Program-made: the position numbers and the translations under genes
The notes under the pieces: generated by a model
What the model was told of the DNA's origin: nothing
What the model saw: the letters and a program-made list of their open reading frames with translations, nothing else
The model's database searches: none
Source of the DNA: Terriglobia bacterium
Lineage (GTDB): Bacteria > Acidobacteriota > Terriglobia > JAJPHL01
Direction of reading: 5' to 3'
NCBI GenBank assembly: GCA_021325275.1
Contig: JAJPHL010000032.1
Location: 1-64,000, forward strand
Length of the DNA stretch: 64,000 nt
Shown here: positions 1 to 10,689 of the stretch, in pieces
How positions within the stretch are numbered: the stretch's first letter is position 1
How the letters are laid out: each line of letters begins with the position of its first letter

Positions 1-587
1 CCGGGACGAAATCCGGCCATGCCTTTTTCCAGGATGAACGCGGAAATGCCGTGACTGCTTTTCCCGCGATCGGTCACCGCCATCGCCACACAAATATCTG
101 CGACGCCCCCATTTGTACAAAAAGTTTTCGCGCCGTTCAAGACCCAACCCTTGTCGGTGGACGCGGCGGTGGATCGCGTGCCCGCGGCGTCCGATCCCGC
201 TTCGGGTTCGGTCAAACTCCAGCAGCCGATTTTTTTTCCCGTGGTGAGATCGGGCAAGTAGCGCCGGCGTTGCGCGTCGCTGCCCGACTTGAAAATATGA
301 TTCGAGCACAACGAGGTGTGCGCGGCCACAATCAATCCCACCGATCCATCGACGCGCGAAAGTTCTTCCAGAATGATCGCGTACTCGATGTATCCCATGC
401 CCGCGCCGCCCAATTCCTCGGGAAAAATCGCGCCGAGATAGCCGAGGTCGCCGAGTTTCTTGAAGCACTCCATTGGAAATTTCGATTGATCGTCCCACTC
501 GCGCACGTGCGGACGGATTTCACCTTCGGCGAATTCGCGGACGTTTTGGCGAAGCTGGATTTGTTCGGGAGTGAAATCGAAGTCCAC
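1..587 (-). CDS. acyl-CoA dehydrogenase, N-terminal part (cut by window edge)
   Basis: The minus-strand reading frame runs 195 codons from a GTG at 587 off the left edge. The product starts [20 protein letters not shown], typical of the N-terminal helical domain of acyl-CoA dehydrogenases, and contains the middle-domain signature around [13 protein letters not shown] followed by [11 protein letters not shown]. By family these FAD enzymes perform the alpha,beta-dehydrogenation of acyl-CoA in fatty-acid or branched-chain catabolism; the substrate cannot be told because the C-terminal domain with the catalytic base lies outside. An in-frame ATG at 635 would add 16 residues without family resemblance; the GTG fits the usual start and has a -10-like TATCCT exactly 6 nt upstream, suggesting a leaderless mRNA. 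Confidence 0.92.
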   Translation of the reverse strand, partial: MDFDFTPEQIQLRQNVREFAEGEIRPHVREWDDQSKFPMECFKKLGDLGYLGAIFPEELGGAGMGYIEYAIILEELSRVDGSVGLIVAAHTSLCSNHIFKSGSDAQRRRYLPDLTTGKKIGCWSLTEPEAGSDAAGTRSTAASTDKGWVLNGAKTFCTNGGVADICVAMAVTDRGKSSHGISAFILEKGMAGFRP

Positions 588-593
588 AAAACA

Positions 594-599
594 AGGATA
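594..599 (-). promoter_or_regulatory. -10 element, leaderless start of acyl-CoA dehydrogenase
   Basis: TATCCT on the minus strand, 6 nt before the GTG at 587. No Shine-Dalgarno sequence lies between them. The same spacing recurs at eight other genes in the window. Confidence 0.55.
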
Positions 600-728
600 G
601 CACGCCAGCGGCGTGCGTCCGGTTAGAGCGGCCATCCCCCATTTTCGGGGCCAAGCATCCCCTACGGAGGCTAGGAACCCGCGTGGATGGCCCAGCGTCT
701 TTCTTCGCGAAGGTAAGAAGGAGGGGTT

Positions 729-1046
729 ATGAGGCGAGAACTTTTACTGGCGGCGCTCGGAGGAACACTGGCGATGGCCACGGCGTGTGGTCCGCGCTAT
801 GTAGCGCCGCCCGCAGTATACGCGGCGCCGCCTCCGGGAGCGTATGCGGCTCCGGGCGTGCGCATCTACGATCGGGGATTCCGCGAGGGATACTCGGCGG
901 GTCGCGCGGGTGCGGCGAAGGTCGCGCCACCGTATGTCGCGAGCACGGAACCGGGCGCGCGCCACGATTACTGGCGCGGATTCAACGACGGCTACTCGCG
1001 CGGGCGCTACGATCAGCGTCACGGCGCGCCATGGCCCAGATATTAA
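729..1046 (+). CDS. small putative lipoprotein with a duplicated GF-GYS-GR motif
   Basis: A 105-residue protein with a strong ribosome site (GGAGGGG) just before the ATG. The N-terminus [20 protein letters not shown] is a charged and hydrophobic signal peptide ending in a lipobox-like ATAC, so lipidation at Cys20 is likely. The mature part begins with a Pro/Ala/Tyr-rich stretch and then has two copies of the same motif, [14 protein letters not shown] and [15 protein letters not shown], about 45 residues apart. Small envelope lipoproteins with such Gly/Tyr/Arg repeats are common but uncharacterised. No operon partner; the next gene converges on it with only 12 nt between stops. Confidence 0.75.
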   Translation: MRRELLLAALGGTLAMATACGPRYVAPPAVYAAPPPGAYAAPGVRIYDRGFREGYSAGRAGAAKVAPPYVASTEPGARHDYWRGFNDGYSRGRYDQRHGAPWPRY

Positions 1047-1058
1047 TCGGACAGGTAA

Positions 1059-3578
<2,520 letters not shown>

Positions 3579-3663
3579 CGGCTGTTGTGTCCGTCCCGAA
3601 TCGGAGGCGACGCTCCTTCCTCACTGTTAATCGGCTGGGTGATGAGGCACTTTAGGCGGTTCT

Positions 3664-3833
3664 AATCAAAAAGACACGAAAAGCCAAAAGACCTTAAACA
3701 AAAATGCACAGGATATCGAGGATGGGTGGTCCCAACCTGCCGCCGTGACCGTGATCCTGTGAATCCTGTCAATCCTGTTAGAAGTTCTCTTGCCTTTCTC
3801 TTCTTTGTGTCCTTTGTGTCTTTGTGGTTAAGA
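3664..3833. repeat. composite long inverted repeat R1 (ACAAAG and ACAGGAT units)
   Basis: It fills most of the 287-bp divergent spacer between the sensor kinase and pfkB-type gene. The outer arms are degenerate ACAAAG/GACACAAAG tandem units (3667-3700 against 3800-3830, the latter reading CTTTGTGTCCTTTGTGTC). The inner arms carry ACAGGAT-type units (3707-3725 against 3754-3778, ATCCTGTGAATCCTGTCAAT). Two repeat families are thus nested in one imperfect palindrome. It lies immediately upstream of a promoter, so it is not simply a terminator. Confidence 0.75.
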
Positions 3834-3853
3834 GTCATTCCAGGACCGCGTGC

Positions 3854-3859
3854 TATCCT
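3854..3859 (+). promoter_or_regulatory. -10 element, leaderless start of PfkB-family kinase
   Basis: TATCCT followed by 6 nt and the ATG at 3866; no Shine-Dalgarno sequence is present. Confidence 0.6.
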
Positions 3860-3865
3860 GTACCA

Positions 3866-4768
3866 ATGTCCGTTCTCGTCGTAGGTTCCGTTGCTTTTGA
3901 CGCGATCAAGACCGCATACGGCCAGCGCGATAAGTTGCTGGCCGGCGCGGCCACATATTTTGCGCTGGCCGCCAGCTACTTCACGCAAGTGGGCGTGGTC
4001 GCCGTGGTCGGCGACGATTTCACCGACTCCGAGATGCGCGTCTTCCGCGAACGCGGCGTCTCCACCGTCGGTATCGAGCGGGCGCCGGGAAAAAGTTTCT
4101 TCTGGTCCGGCGAATACTCCGCCGATTTCACGAGCCGCACCACGCTCGACACGCAACTGAACGTCTTCGCCACGTTTCAGCCGCAAATCCCGGACATCTA
4201 CAAGGACTATCGCTACCTGATGCTCGGCAACATTCATCCCGAGCTGCAGAGTCATGTGCAATCACAGATGCCCACCGCGGGACTCGTGGCCTGCGACACG
4301 ATGAATTTCTGGATCTCCGGCAGCTTGCCCGCACTCAAGAAAACGCTGGAAGGCGTAAACATTCTCTTGATCAACGACGAAGAAGCGCGCCAGCTCACCG
4401 GCGATCACAACTTGCTGCGGGCGGCGCGCGCGATCCACAAAATGGGTCCGCAAATGCTCGTGATCAAGCGGGGCGAGCACGGTGCATCGTTATATCGCGA
4501 CGGAAAAGTTTTTTGCGCGCCCGCGTATCCGCTGGATGAAGTGGTCGATCCCACCGGCGCCGGCGACTCCTTCGCCGGCGGATTCATGGGATCGCTCGCC
4601 GGTTGCGAGCAGGCCGGCGAGAAAGAAATGCGCCGCGCCATGATCTACGGATCGGTGATGGGCAGCTTTTGCGTCGAGCAGTTCGGCACCGAGCGTCTGC
4701 AATCGCTGTCGCGCGAGGAAATCGACGCGCGCTATCGCCTGTTCAAAGAATTGATGCATTTCGATTAG
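3866..4768 (+). CDS. PfkB-family carbohydrate/nucleoside kinase
   Basis: A 300-residue ribokinase-superfamily protein starting MSVLVVGSVAFDAIKT. The C-terminal PfkB signature DPTGAGDSFAGGF contains the catalytic Asp (GAGDS) and the anion hole, and LLINDEEARQLTG matches the second family signature (N-x-x-E). The family phosphorylates sugars or nucleosides with ATP in the cytoplasm; the substrate here cannot be assigned. The ATG at 3866 is chosen over upstream in-frame codons because the family N-terminus begins here and a TATCCT -10 hexamer is 6 nt before it. The gene stands alone, diverging from the sensor kinase. Confidence 0.88.
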   Translation: MSVLVVGSVAFDAIKTAYGQRDKLLAGAATYFALAASYFTQVGVVAVVGDDFTDSEMRVFRERGVSTVGIERAPGKSFFWSGEYSADFTSRTTLDTQLNVFATFQPQIPDIYKDYRYLMLGNIHPELQSHVQSQMPTAGLVACDTMNFWISGSLPALKKTLEGVNILLINDEEARQLTGDHNLLRAARAIHKMGPQMLVIKRGEHGASLYRDGKVFCAPAYPLDEVVDPTGAGDSFAGGFMGSLAGCEQAGEKEMRRAMIYGSVMGSFCVEQFGTERLQSLSREEIDARYRLFKELMHFD

Positions 4769-4867
4769 GAGCGAGTTCTGGCTAGCGGTTCTTTTAACGC
4801 AGAGCGAACAGGACGCGACAACCGCGCGTCCTCCATAGAGGCCGGAAACTTCGGTGTCGCGTCCGTT

Positions 4868-6430
4868 GTGAGCGAAGTTACCGGAGAGACGCAGAGACGC
4901 AGAGAAAAGCAGAGTCTTTTCCGTTTTTTCTCTGCGTCTCTGCGTCTCCGCGGTGAAAAAACCGTCTGGATTGCATTGGCTGCTTGTGTCTTCGTATCCG
5001 TTACGGCGTGCCTCCTGGTCCAACAATCCGGAACGGCACTTTATTTCGGCGACGCCGTTTCGCACCTCAACATCGGCCGCAAAATCGTCGACAACAAGAC
5101 GCCGGGATGGGAGCAACTCGGCACCGTGTGGCTGCCGTTGCCGCATTTACTCACGGCGTTGCTGGTGTGGAGCGATCCGCTATGGCAATCGGGACTGGCC
5201 GGCGCGATCCCCGGCATGTGTGGATTCGTCGCCGGCGGCGTGTTCCTGTTCCTGATTGTTCGGCGCGATCTCGAGTCCAGCGCGTTGGCCGCCGCGGCCC
5301 TAGCGCTCTATCTCGTAAATCTGAATTTGCTCTACTTGCAAGCGACGCCGATGACCGAGCCGCAGATGATCGGCGCGTTTCTCGGCGCGGTGTATTTCGC
5401 GGGCCAAGGTCGCGCCATTCCGGCGGGACTTTTTTTGCTCGCCGGTACGCTGATCCGTTACGACGGATGGTTTTACCTGCCGTTTTTTGCGGCGTACTTT
5501 TATCGGCGGCACGGATGGCGCCGCGCCGCGCAGTTTGCCTGCGTCGCGGGCATCGGCCCGTTGCTCTGGCTGCTCCACAATCAGTTGCTCTACGACAACG
5601 CGCTCGAATGGTACAACGGACCGTACGCGCCGGCGGCGATCGAGGCGCGAAACTCGCACGGCGCCGGCCCCAAGCATCCCGGCGATCACAATTTGTGGAT
5701 CGCGCTGCTTTACTACTGGAAATCGGTGCGATTGGTGGTGGGAAACGTTCCGTCGTGGCTGGCGGTCGCGGGAACCGCGGTGCTCGCGTGGCGCAAGCGA
5801 GCGTTCTCGCCAATCTTTCTGCTGTGGCTGCCGCTGATTTTCTACACCGCGTCGGTGGCGTACGGATCCGTGCCGGTTTTCGTGCCGCAATGGTATCCCT
5901 TCAGCTTTTACAACACGCGTTACGCGCTCGCGACGTTGCCAGCCGTCGCCGCGCTGGCGCCCGCGGCGTTCTACACGCTGGGAATTTGGCAAAAACGTTC
6001 CGCGGCGGTGCTGGTATTGTTCGTCGCCGCGGGCTGGGCGATCGGAATCAGTCGCGCGCGCGCCGACGCCGTGGTAGTTTTTCGTGAGGCGCAGGAAAAC
6101 TCCATGGATCGCCGTTACGCCGTGGCCCTTCTCGCCAAGGAATTGCAGCGCGGTTGTCAGGAAATCTGGATGGGCGGCGGCGATTGGACGGGCGCGCTGA
6201 TCGAATCGGACATTCCATTCGCCCGCGTGGTGCATGAAGGCAATCGCCAGCTTTGGAAGATGGCGCAGGTGCATCCCGAGTCGCTGGTCGATTGCGTGAT
6301 CGAGCAAGAAGGCGACGGGGTCCACGAAGCCATTGCGCGATTGCCGCAATTTGCGCGATCATTTCACATTGCCCTCGATTTGTCCTCGCCCGGCGAGGCG
6401 CGGTTGCGATTGTGGCGCCGAATCAAATGA
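4868..6430 (+). CDS. multi-spanning membrane glycosyltransferase (GT39/ArnT-like)
   Basis: A 520-residue polytopic protein, most of it hydrophobic helices. An early loop YFGDAVSHLNIGRKIVDN carries the Asp typical of the first extracytoplasmic loop of PMT/GT39-like enzymes, which transfer sugars from polyprenyl-phosphate donors; donor and acceptor are unknown. The GTG at 4868 places an intergenic-type inverted repeat (R2) inside codons 5-29, encoding an Arg-rich segment before the first TM helix (VWIALAACVFVSVTACLL). The only other in-frame start before that helix ends is TTG at 4976, which would truncate it, so the start is uncertain. The stop overlaps the next start (ATGA), so the DapF-like gene is translationally coupled. 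Confidence 0.8.
   Translation: MSEVTGETQRRREKQSLFRFFSASLRLRGEKTVWIALAACVFVSVTACLLVQQSGTALYFGDAVSHLNIGRKIVDNKTPGWEQLGTVWLPLPHLLTALLVWSDPLWQSGLAGAIPGMCGFVAGGVFLFLIVRRDLESSALAAAALALYLVNLNLLYLQATPMTEPQMIGAFLGAVYFAGQGRAIPAGLFLLAGTLIRYDGWFYLPFFAAYFYRRHGWRRAAQFACVAGIGPLLWLLHNQLLYDNALEWYNGPYAPAAIEARNSHGAGPKHPGDHNLWIALLYYWKSVRLVVGNVPSWLAVAGTAVLAWRKRAFSPIFLLWLPLIFYTASVAYGSVPVFVPQWYPFSFYNTRYALATLPAVAALAPAAFYTLGIWQKRSAAVLVLFVAAGWAIGISRARADAVVVFREAQENSMDRRYAVALLAKELQRGCQEIWMGGGDWTGALIESDIPFARVVHEGNRQLWKMAQVHPESLVDCVIEQEGDGVHEAIARLPQFARSFHIALDLSSPGEARLRLWRRIK
4881..4953. repeat. long inverted repeat R2 (GACGCAGA units) inside the start of a coding region
   Basis: Arms 4881-4908 and 4926-4953 pair with at least 23 consecutive matches through GAGACGCAGA units, with a 17-nt loop. 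The element is a close relative of R3 at 21851-21930, including the flanking CGGTGARAAAACCGT. It is in frame with the downstream membrane protein. Confidence 0.85.
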
Positions 6431-7185
6431 GAATTCCCTTCACGAAAGCGCACGGTTGCGGCAACGACTTCCTGATCGTGGAAGGCGTCGCCAGCGATTT
6501 CGGTAGTCCGAATGGGTTGGCCCGCGCGATGTGCGATCGTCATAATGGCGTCGGCGCCGACGGCCTGTACTTCCTGCGTGGCCGCGAAGTGCACCTCTAC
6601 AACTCCGACGGCAGCCCGGCGACGCTCTCGGGAAACGGCACGCGATGCGTCGCGGCATACATCGTGATGAAAGAAAGCGTGGAGGCGGGCGCGATCATCC
6701 GCATCGAAACGGGCGCCGGCCCCCGCGAACTCACTTTGATTGGGCGCGCCCGCAACGTCTGCCATTTCGAAATGAACTTGGGTCCGGTGACAGTGAAGGA
6801 TGGTCCCGAAGGCAGCTTTGACGTCGCGATCGGCAATCCGCAATGCGTGAACATCGTCGAGTCCTTCGATTTCGATTGGCAAGCCCGCGGCGCGACGCTC
6901 GAGTATCATCCGCATTATCCCGACCGCACTAACGTCGAGTTCGTGCGCGGCGTGGATCGACACACCATCGCGATTCGCATTTGGGAGCGCGGCGCCGGCT
7001 GGACGTTATCGAGCGGCACCGGCGCGGCTGCGTCGGCCGTGGCGGCGGTTCATGCCGGAATCGCGGATTATCCGTTGACGATCGAGACGGAGGGCGGCGC
7101 GCTCGTCGTGAAGAAAACCACCGAAGGCGACATCCTGCTCATGGGACCCGCCGAAATCGTCGCTGAAGGAGTATTCTACCGGTAG
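6427..7185 (+). CDS. dapF: diaminopimelate epimerase homologue with both catalytic cysteines replaced by Ser
   Basis: A 252-residue DapF-fold protein: HGCGNDF near the N-terminus (HGLGNDF in the family), RHNGVGADGL, NSDGS, GNPQCVNIV, RTNVEFV and WERGAG. Genuine DapF interconverts LL- and meso-diaminopimelate using two cysteines, in CGNG-RC and ACGTG. Here these sites read LSGNGTRC (Ser68, codon 6628-6630) and LSSGTG (Ser196, codon 7012-7014). The usual GNPH is GNPQ. The fold and substrate loops look intact, but two-base thiol catalysis is not expected, so it may be an altered epimerase or act on another substrate. The start ATG overlaps the upstream stop; the upstream coding extension of the same frame is discarded. 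Confidence 0.85.
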   Translation: MRIPFTKAHGCGNDFLIVEGVASDFGSPNGLARAMCDRHNGVGADGLYFLRGREVHLYNSDGSPATLSGNGTRCVAAYIVMKESVEAGAIIRIETGAGPRELTLIGRARNVCHFEMNLGPVTVKDGPEGSFDVAIGNPQCVNIVESFDFDWQARGATLEYHPHYPDRTNVEFVRGVDRHTIAIRIWERGAGWTLSSGTGAAASAVAAVHAGIADYPLTIETEGGALVVKKTTEGDILLMGPAEIVAEGVFYR

Positions 7186-7195
7186 GGGGCTTCCT

Positions 7196-8812
7196 GTGAA
7201 AACGCGCGTTCTTCTTCTCCTTGCCGCCGCCGTTTGCGCGGCGCAATCACCGAATCTTGGCCGCATCGACTTTCCGACCTCCGGTGGACCCGAAGCGCAA
7301 AAGCATTTCATTCACGGCATGCTCTTGCTGCACAGCTTCGAGTACGCCGATGCGCGCGACGAGTTTCAGGCTGCGAGTAAACTTGAACCTCACTTCGCGA
7401 TGGCGTATTGGGGAGAAGCCCTTACCTACACGCATCCGTTGTGGGTGCAACAGGACTTGGTGTCCGCGCGCGCGACGCTGGCGCGCCTTGGTCCTACGAA
7501 AGAAGCGCGACTGGCCTTCGCGCCCACCGAGCGCGAAAAGGATTTTCTGCGATCGGTCGAGGCGCTCTACGGCGATGGCGACAAACTGACGCGCGATCTC
7601 GCCTACGCCGCGGCGCTCGGCAAGATGCATGACAAATATCCCAACGATCTCGAAGTCGCGAGTCTCTACGCCCTGGCGCTGATGGGAACGTGCCAATACG
7701 AGCGGCAAACGCCCGTGTACATGCGCGCGGCGGCGATTGCCGAGGAAGTTTTCGCCAAGAATCCCGAGCATCCCGGCGCGATTCATTATTTGATCCACGC
7801 CTACGACGATCCCGTGCACGCGCCGCTCGGCTTGCGCGCGGCGCGCGTCTACGGAAAGGTGGCCGGCGCGGCGTCGCACGCGCAACACATGCCGTCGCAC
7901 ATCTTCGTGGCGCTCGGCATGTGGGACGATGTGGTCGCCGCGAACATCGCGTCGGCGAAAACCGCCGACGATCGCGTGAAAGCGAAGGGATTGAGCAACA
8001 GCGAGCGCAGTTTTCACGCGCTGCTGTGGCTGGAGTACGGTTACTTGCAGCAGGGCGACGTAACGAAAATCGGAAATTCGCTGCCCAACATGACCTCGGC
8101 TCTGCAACCGCACGTGGCGGATGCAAAACGCGTCCTCGACGACGCCGCGCAATCGGCGCGCGGCTTGACGCAGCCCGCTTCGTACGTGAATCAAATGCGC
8201 GCGGTGTACGCGTCGGCCACCGATTCATGGGAAATGGTCGCACAACCGGAGCCGGGGGGCGGCATGCTCTCGAACATCGAGTTGCTCACGACGCGCGGCA
8301 TGATTGAAGCGCATCAGGGCAAGCTCGACGCGGCGCGCAAGACGCTCGCTGAGGCGCAAGCCGCCACGTCGGGCGAAGGCGGCGCGCTGCACGGCGGCAT
8401 GGCGCGGCCATCGACGGCGAACGACAAGCAGACGGCACAAGTGATGATCCAGGAATTGCAGGCGGTGATCATGCGCGCCGAAGGCAAACGCGACGCGGCG
8501 CTGGAATTGCTTGCCGCGGCGGCGAAGATCGAAGACGGGCTTTCGTTCGAGTACGGACCGCCCGTCCCCGTGAAGCCGGTGCACGAACTCTACGGAGACA
8601 TGCTGTTAACCGACGGGTTCAACGAGCTGATGCGGCCCGCGTCGGAAGGGGCGCCTCGGAATCTCGACAAAATCGAGAGCGAGTTGAAGGAAGCCAAGAA
8701 GCAGTACGAGAAGGCGATGGAGAGGTGTCCGAAGCGCTGGCTCTCGTCGGTGGGAGTTTCGCGCGCCGAAGAGGAATTGGGTCGCGTGCAGGGAATACGC
8801 GGCGGACACTAG
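7196..8812 (+). CDS. secreted/periplasmic TPR-repeat protein
   Basis: A 538-residue protein with a signal peptide (MKTRVLLLLAAAVCAAQ) and helical tetratricopeptide-like repeats (for example HSFEYADARDEFQAASKLEP followed by HFAMAYWGEAL, and a central QHMPSHIFVALGMWDDVVAAN region). The C-terminus is a charged helix with a final TPR-like unit. Such proteins are common in Acidobacteria and are thought to be scaffolds; no enzymatic motif is seen. GTG start with a GGGGG-containing ribosome site 10 nt downstream of the dapF-like stop, so probably the same operon. The next gene starts one base after its stop. Confidence 0.8.
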   Translation: MKTRVLLLLAAAVCAAQSPNLGRIDFPTSGGPEAQKHFIHGMLLLHSFEYADARDEFQAASKLEPHFAMAYWGEALTYTHPLWVQQDLVSARATLARLGPTKEARLAFAPTEREKDFLRSVEALYGDGDKLTRDLAYAAALGKMHDKYPNDLEVASLYALALMGTCQYERQTPVYMRAAAIAEEVFAKNPEHPGAIHYLIHAYDDPVHAPLGLRAARVYGKVAGAASHAQHMPSHIFVALGMWDDVVAANIASAKTADDRVKAKGLSNSERSFHALLWLEYGYLQQGDVTKIGNSLPNMTSALQPHVADAKRVLDDAAQSARGLTQPASYVNQMRAVYASATDSWEMVAQPEPGGGMLSNIELLTTRGMIEAHQGKLDAARKTLAEAQAATSGEGGALHGGMARPSTANDKQTAQVMIQELQAVIMRAEGKRDAALELLAAAAKIEDGLSFEYGPPVPVKPVHELYGDMLLTDGFNELMRPASEGAPRNLDKIESELKEAKKQYEKAMERCPKRWLSSVGVSRAEEELGRVQGIRGGH

Positions 8813-8813
8813 A

Positions 8814-9569
8814 GTGTTTCACGTGCCGCCGCTCGTTCTGGTGCTCTTCCGCTACGCGGCTTACTTCTATGGTCTGATGCTGGTCATCGGACCGTTGACG
8901 CTGCGCGCTACATTTCGCTTTCGTGCGCGCGTGCTTGCCAATCAACTTTCGTTCGAGCACCTTCCGCCGTTCGTCCAGAGCTATGTGCAACCGCGGCAGG
9001 CCTTTCTCGTCACGCTTGGCTTTGCGCCACTCCACTACTTGAAGATGGAAATGGTCCCGAACGTTTCCAGCTACTTTGTGCTTTTTCTGAACCAGGACAC
9101 CGGTGAATGGGCCGACATTACTGTCGCTCTGGCCACAGGGGTTGCGAAAGGTTACGTCGAGTTTATCTCGTACTACTCCGAAGACCTGCAAATAGACACC
9201 AACAACAACTCAGTGCGGCCGATGTTGGGCGCTCCGCGCTATCCGACCTACCGATTTCCGCAAATCCAAAGTGCGGAGCGCCTCTATCAATGTCACAAGG
9301 CGCTGGCGGCGAAGCACGCCGGATACACAAGGCCGGTCTTGCCGCCGCCGGGCAAAGAAATAGAGGAACTGACAAGGCGCATTGATCGATACGCGCCCTG
9401 GCAGGCGAAACAAGGTTATCTGTATCTCGACTCGGCGGGCGAGAACTACCGCATGACATGGAAGGGCGCGTTCCTCGGCACCTTGCGATCGGTGTGGCCC
9501 GTGCCAATGGTGCGATCGTGGATCATGGAAAGAAGCGCAGCGAAGTTGTTGCGAACGCTTGGCGTGTAG
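8814..9569 (+). CDS. unknown membrane-anchored protein
   Basis: A 251-residue product not recognised. Residues about 5-30 (PLVLVLFRYAAYFYGLMLVIG) form one hydrophobic segment; the rest is a soluble mixed alpha/beta region rich in Tyr and Arg, with LYLDSAGENYRMTWKGAFLG near the C-terminus that looks like a conserved core. Start GTG at 8814 abuts the upstream TPR gene stop; an in-frame GTG at 8823 is an alternative. It is the last gene of the 4868-9569 run and converges on tsaD with 3 nt between stop codons. Confidence 0.65.
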   Translation: MFHVPPLVLVLFRYAAYFYGLMLVIGPLTLRATFRFRARVLANQLSFEHLPPFVQSYVQPRQAFLVTLGFAPLHYLKMEMVPNVSSYFVLFLNQDTGEWADITVALATGVAKGYVEFISYYSEDLQIDTNNNSVRPMLGAPRYPTYRFPQIQSAERLYQCHKALAAKHAGYTRPVLPPPGKEIEELTRRIDRYAPWQAKQGYLYLDSAGENYRMTWKGAFLGTLRSVWPVPMVRSWIMERSAAKLLRTLGV

Positions 9570-9572
9570 CGC

Positions 9573-10619
9573 CTAACCCAACGCCAACTGCGGGACTGCC
9601 TGTAAATCCATGCTCGCGAACTCTCGGGCGTAGAAGCGCGGAAACGCCGCCGCCGCGATCATCGCGGCGTTGTCGGTAGTGAGCGACGGTCGCGGGAAAT
9701 ACACCGGCAATCCATCCAGGCTTGCTCCGAAGCGCGCGCGCAATGCGCTGTTGCACGCGACGCCGCCTGTAACCATCACGGACCGAACGTCAAACTGTCG
9801 CGCGGCGGCGCGCGTGCGCGTCCATAAATCTTCTACGACGGCCGCTTGAAAGCTGGCGATGAGATCAAGCGTCGGTTGCGGAACATCGTCTATAGATGCA
9901 ACTTTCAACGAAGGCTGCGCCTGCACGTGACGCAGCACCGCCGTCTTGATGCCGCTGAAACTGAAATCGAGCGGATTGCCTTTGATGCGCGGCGCGGTAA
10001 ACTCAACGGCGCGAGGATTTCCGCGCGCGGCGAGTTTGTCGATCACCGGGCCGCCCGGATATCCGAGTCCCAGAAGTTTCGCGACTTTGTCGAAGGCCTC
10101 GCCGGCCGCGTCGTCGCGCGTGCGTCCTACCACTTGCATTTTTGCGGGATACGTCGTGGGATTCTCCGCGCGGACGAGAACCGTGTGGCCGCCGCTCACC
10201 AGCAACGCCAACGACGGAAACTCCGGTTCGGGTTGTTCGCGCAATCGTTGCTCGAGCAGCACCGCGTGGATGTGACCTTCCAAGTGATTCACGCCGATCA
10301 ACGGCCGATCGAGCGATAAGGCTAATGCTTTGGCGTACGTGATGCCCACCAGCAGCGCGCCGGCGAGTCCCGGGCCGTGCGTCACGGCGACGGCGTCCAC
10401 GTCGCGATAGGTGAGCGATGCCCGCGCGAACGCCTCACGCGCCACCGGAACGATCGCGCGCAAGTGCTCGCGCGACGCCAGCTCCGGAACCACGCCGCCG
10501 TAGGGTCGATGCGTGGCCATCTGCGACGCGACCACCGTCGAGAGGATGCGCGATCCGTCTTCGATGATCGCCGCCGCCGTTTCGTCGCAAGACGATTCGA
10601 TGCCGAGGATTTTCGTCAC
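9573..10619 (-). CDS. tsaD: tRNA N6-adenosine threonylcarbamoyltransferase TsaD
   Basis: A 348-residue ASKHA-fold protein with [17 protein letters not shown] at the N-terminus, [19 protein letters not shown], the iron-binding NHLEGHIHA motif and [13 protein letters not shown] near the C-terminus. It transfers the threonylcarbamoyl group to A37 of ANN-reading tRNAs, working with TsaB/TsaE (not in this window) in the cytoplasm. Full length for the family. GTG start at 10619 with TATACT exactly 6 nt upstream and no Shine-Dalgarno sequence: probable leaderless transcript, divergent from hemE. Confidence 0.96.
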   Translation of the reverse strand: MTKILGIESSCDETAAAIIEDGSRILSTVVASQMATHRPYGGVVPELASREHLRAIVPVAREAFARASLTYRDVDAVAVTHGPGLAGALLVGITYAKALALSLDRPLIGVNHLEGHIHAVLLEQRLREQPEPEFPSLALLVSGGHTVLVRAENPTTYPAKMQVVGRTRDDAAGEAFDKVAKLLGLGYPGGPVIDKLAARGNPRAVEFTAPRIKGNPLDFSFSGIKTAVLRHVQAQPSLKVASIDDVPQPTLDLIASFQAAVVEDLWTRTRAAARQFDVRSVMVTGGVACNSALRARFGASLDGLPVYFPRPSLTTDNAAMIAAAAFPRFYAREFASMDLQAVPQLALG

Positions 10620-10625
10620 GTCTCA

Positions 10626-10631
10626 AGTATA
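10626..10631 (-). promoter_or_regulatory. -10 element, leaderless start of tsaD
   Basis: TATACT on the minus strand, 6 nt before the GTG at 10619. It forms a back-to-back leaderless pair with the hemE promoter about 50 bp away. Confidence 0.6.
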
Positions 10632-10677
10632 TCGCTGCGCTGTCAGAACCGTCTCCGGCCGCAGACGGGTACCGCGC

Positions 10678-10683
10678 TACAAT
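10678..10683 (+). promoter_or_regulatory. -10 element, leaderless start of hemE
   Basis: TACAAT followed by 6 nt and the GTG at 10690; no Shine-Dalgarno sequence, and no clear -35. Confidence 0.6.
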
Positions 10684-10689
10684 AGCAAT

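Noticed and set aside
3662-4261. 199-codon minus-strand frame across the pfkB start
   Set aside because: It covers the divergent repeat and the antisense of PfkB; its peptide has no domain-like features.
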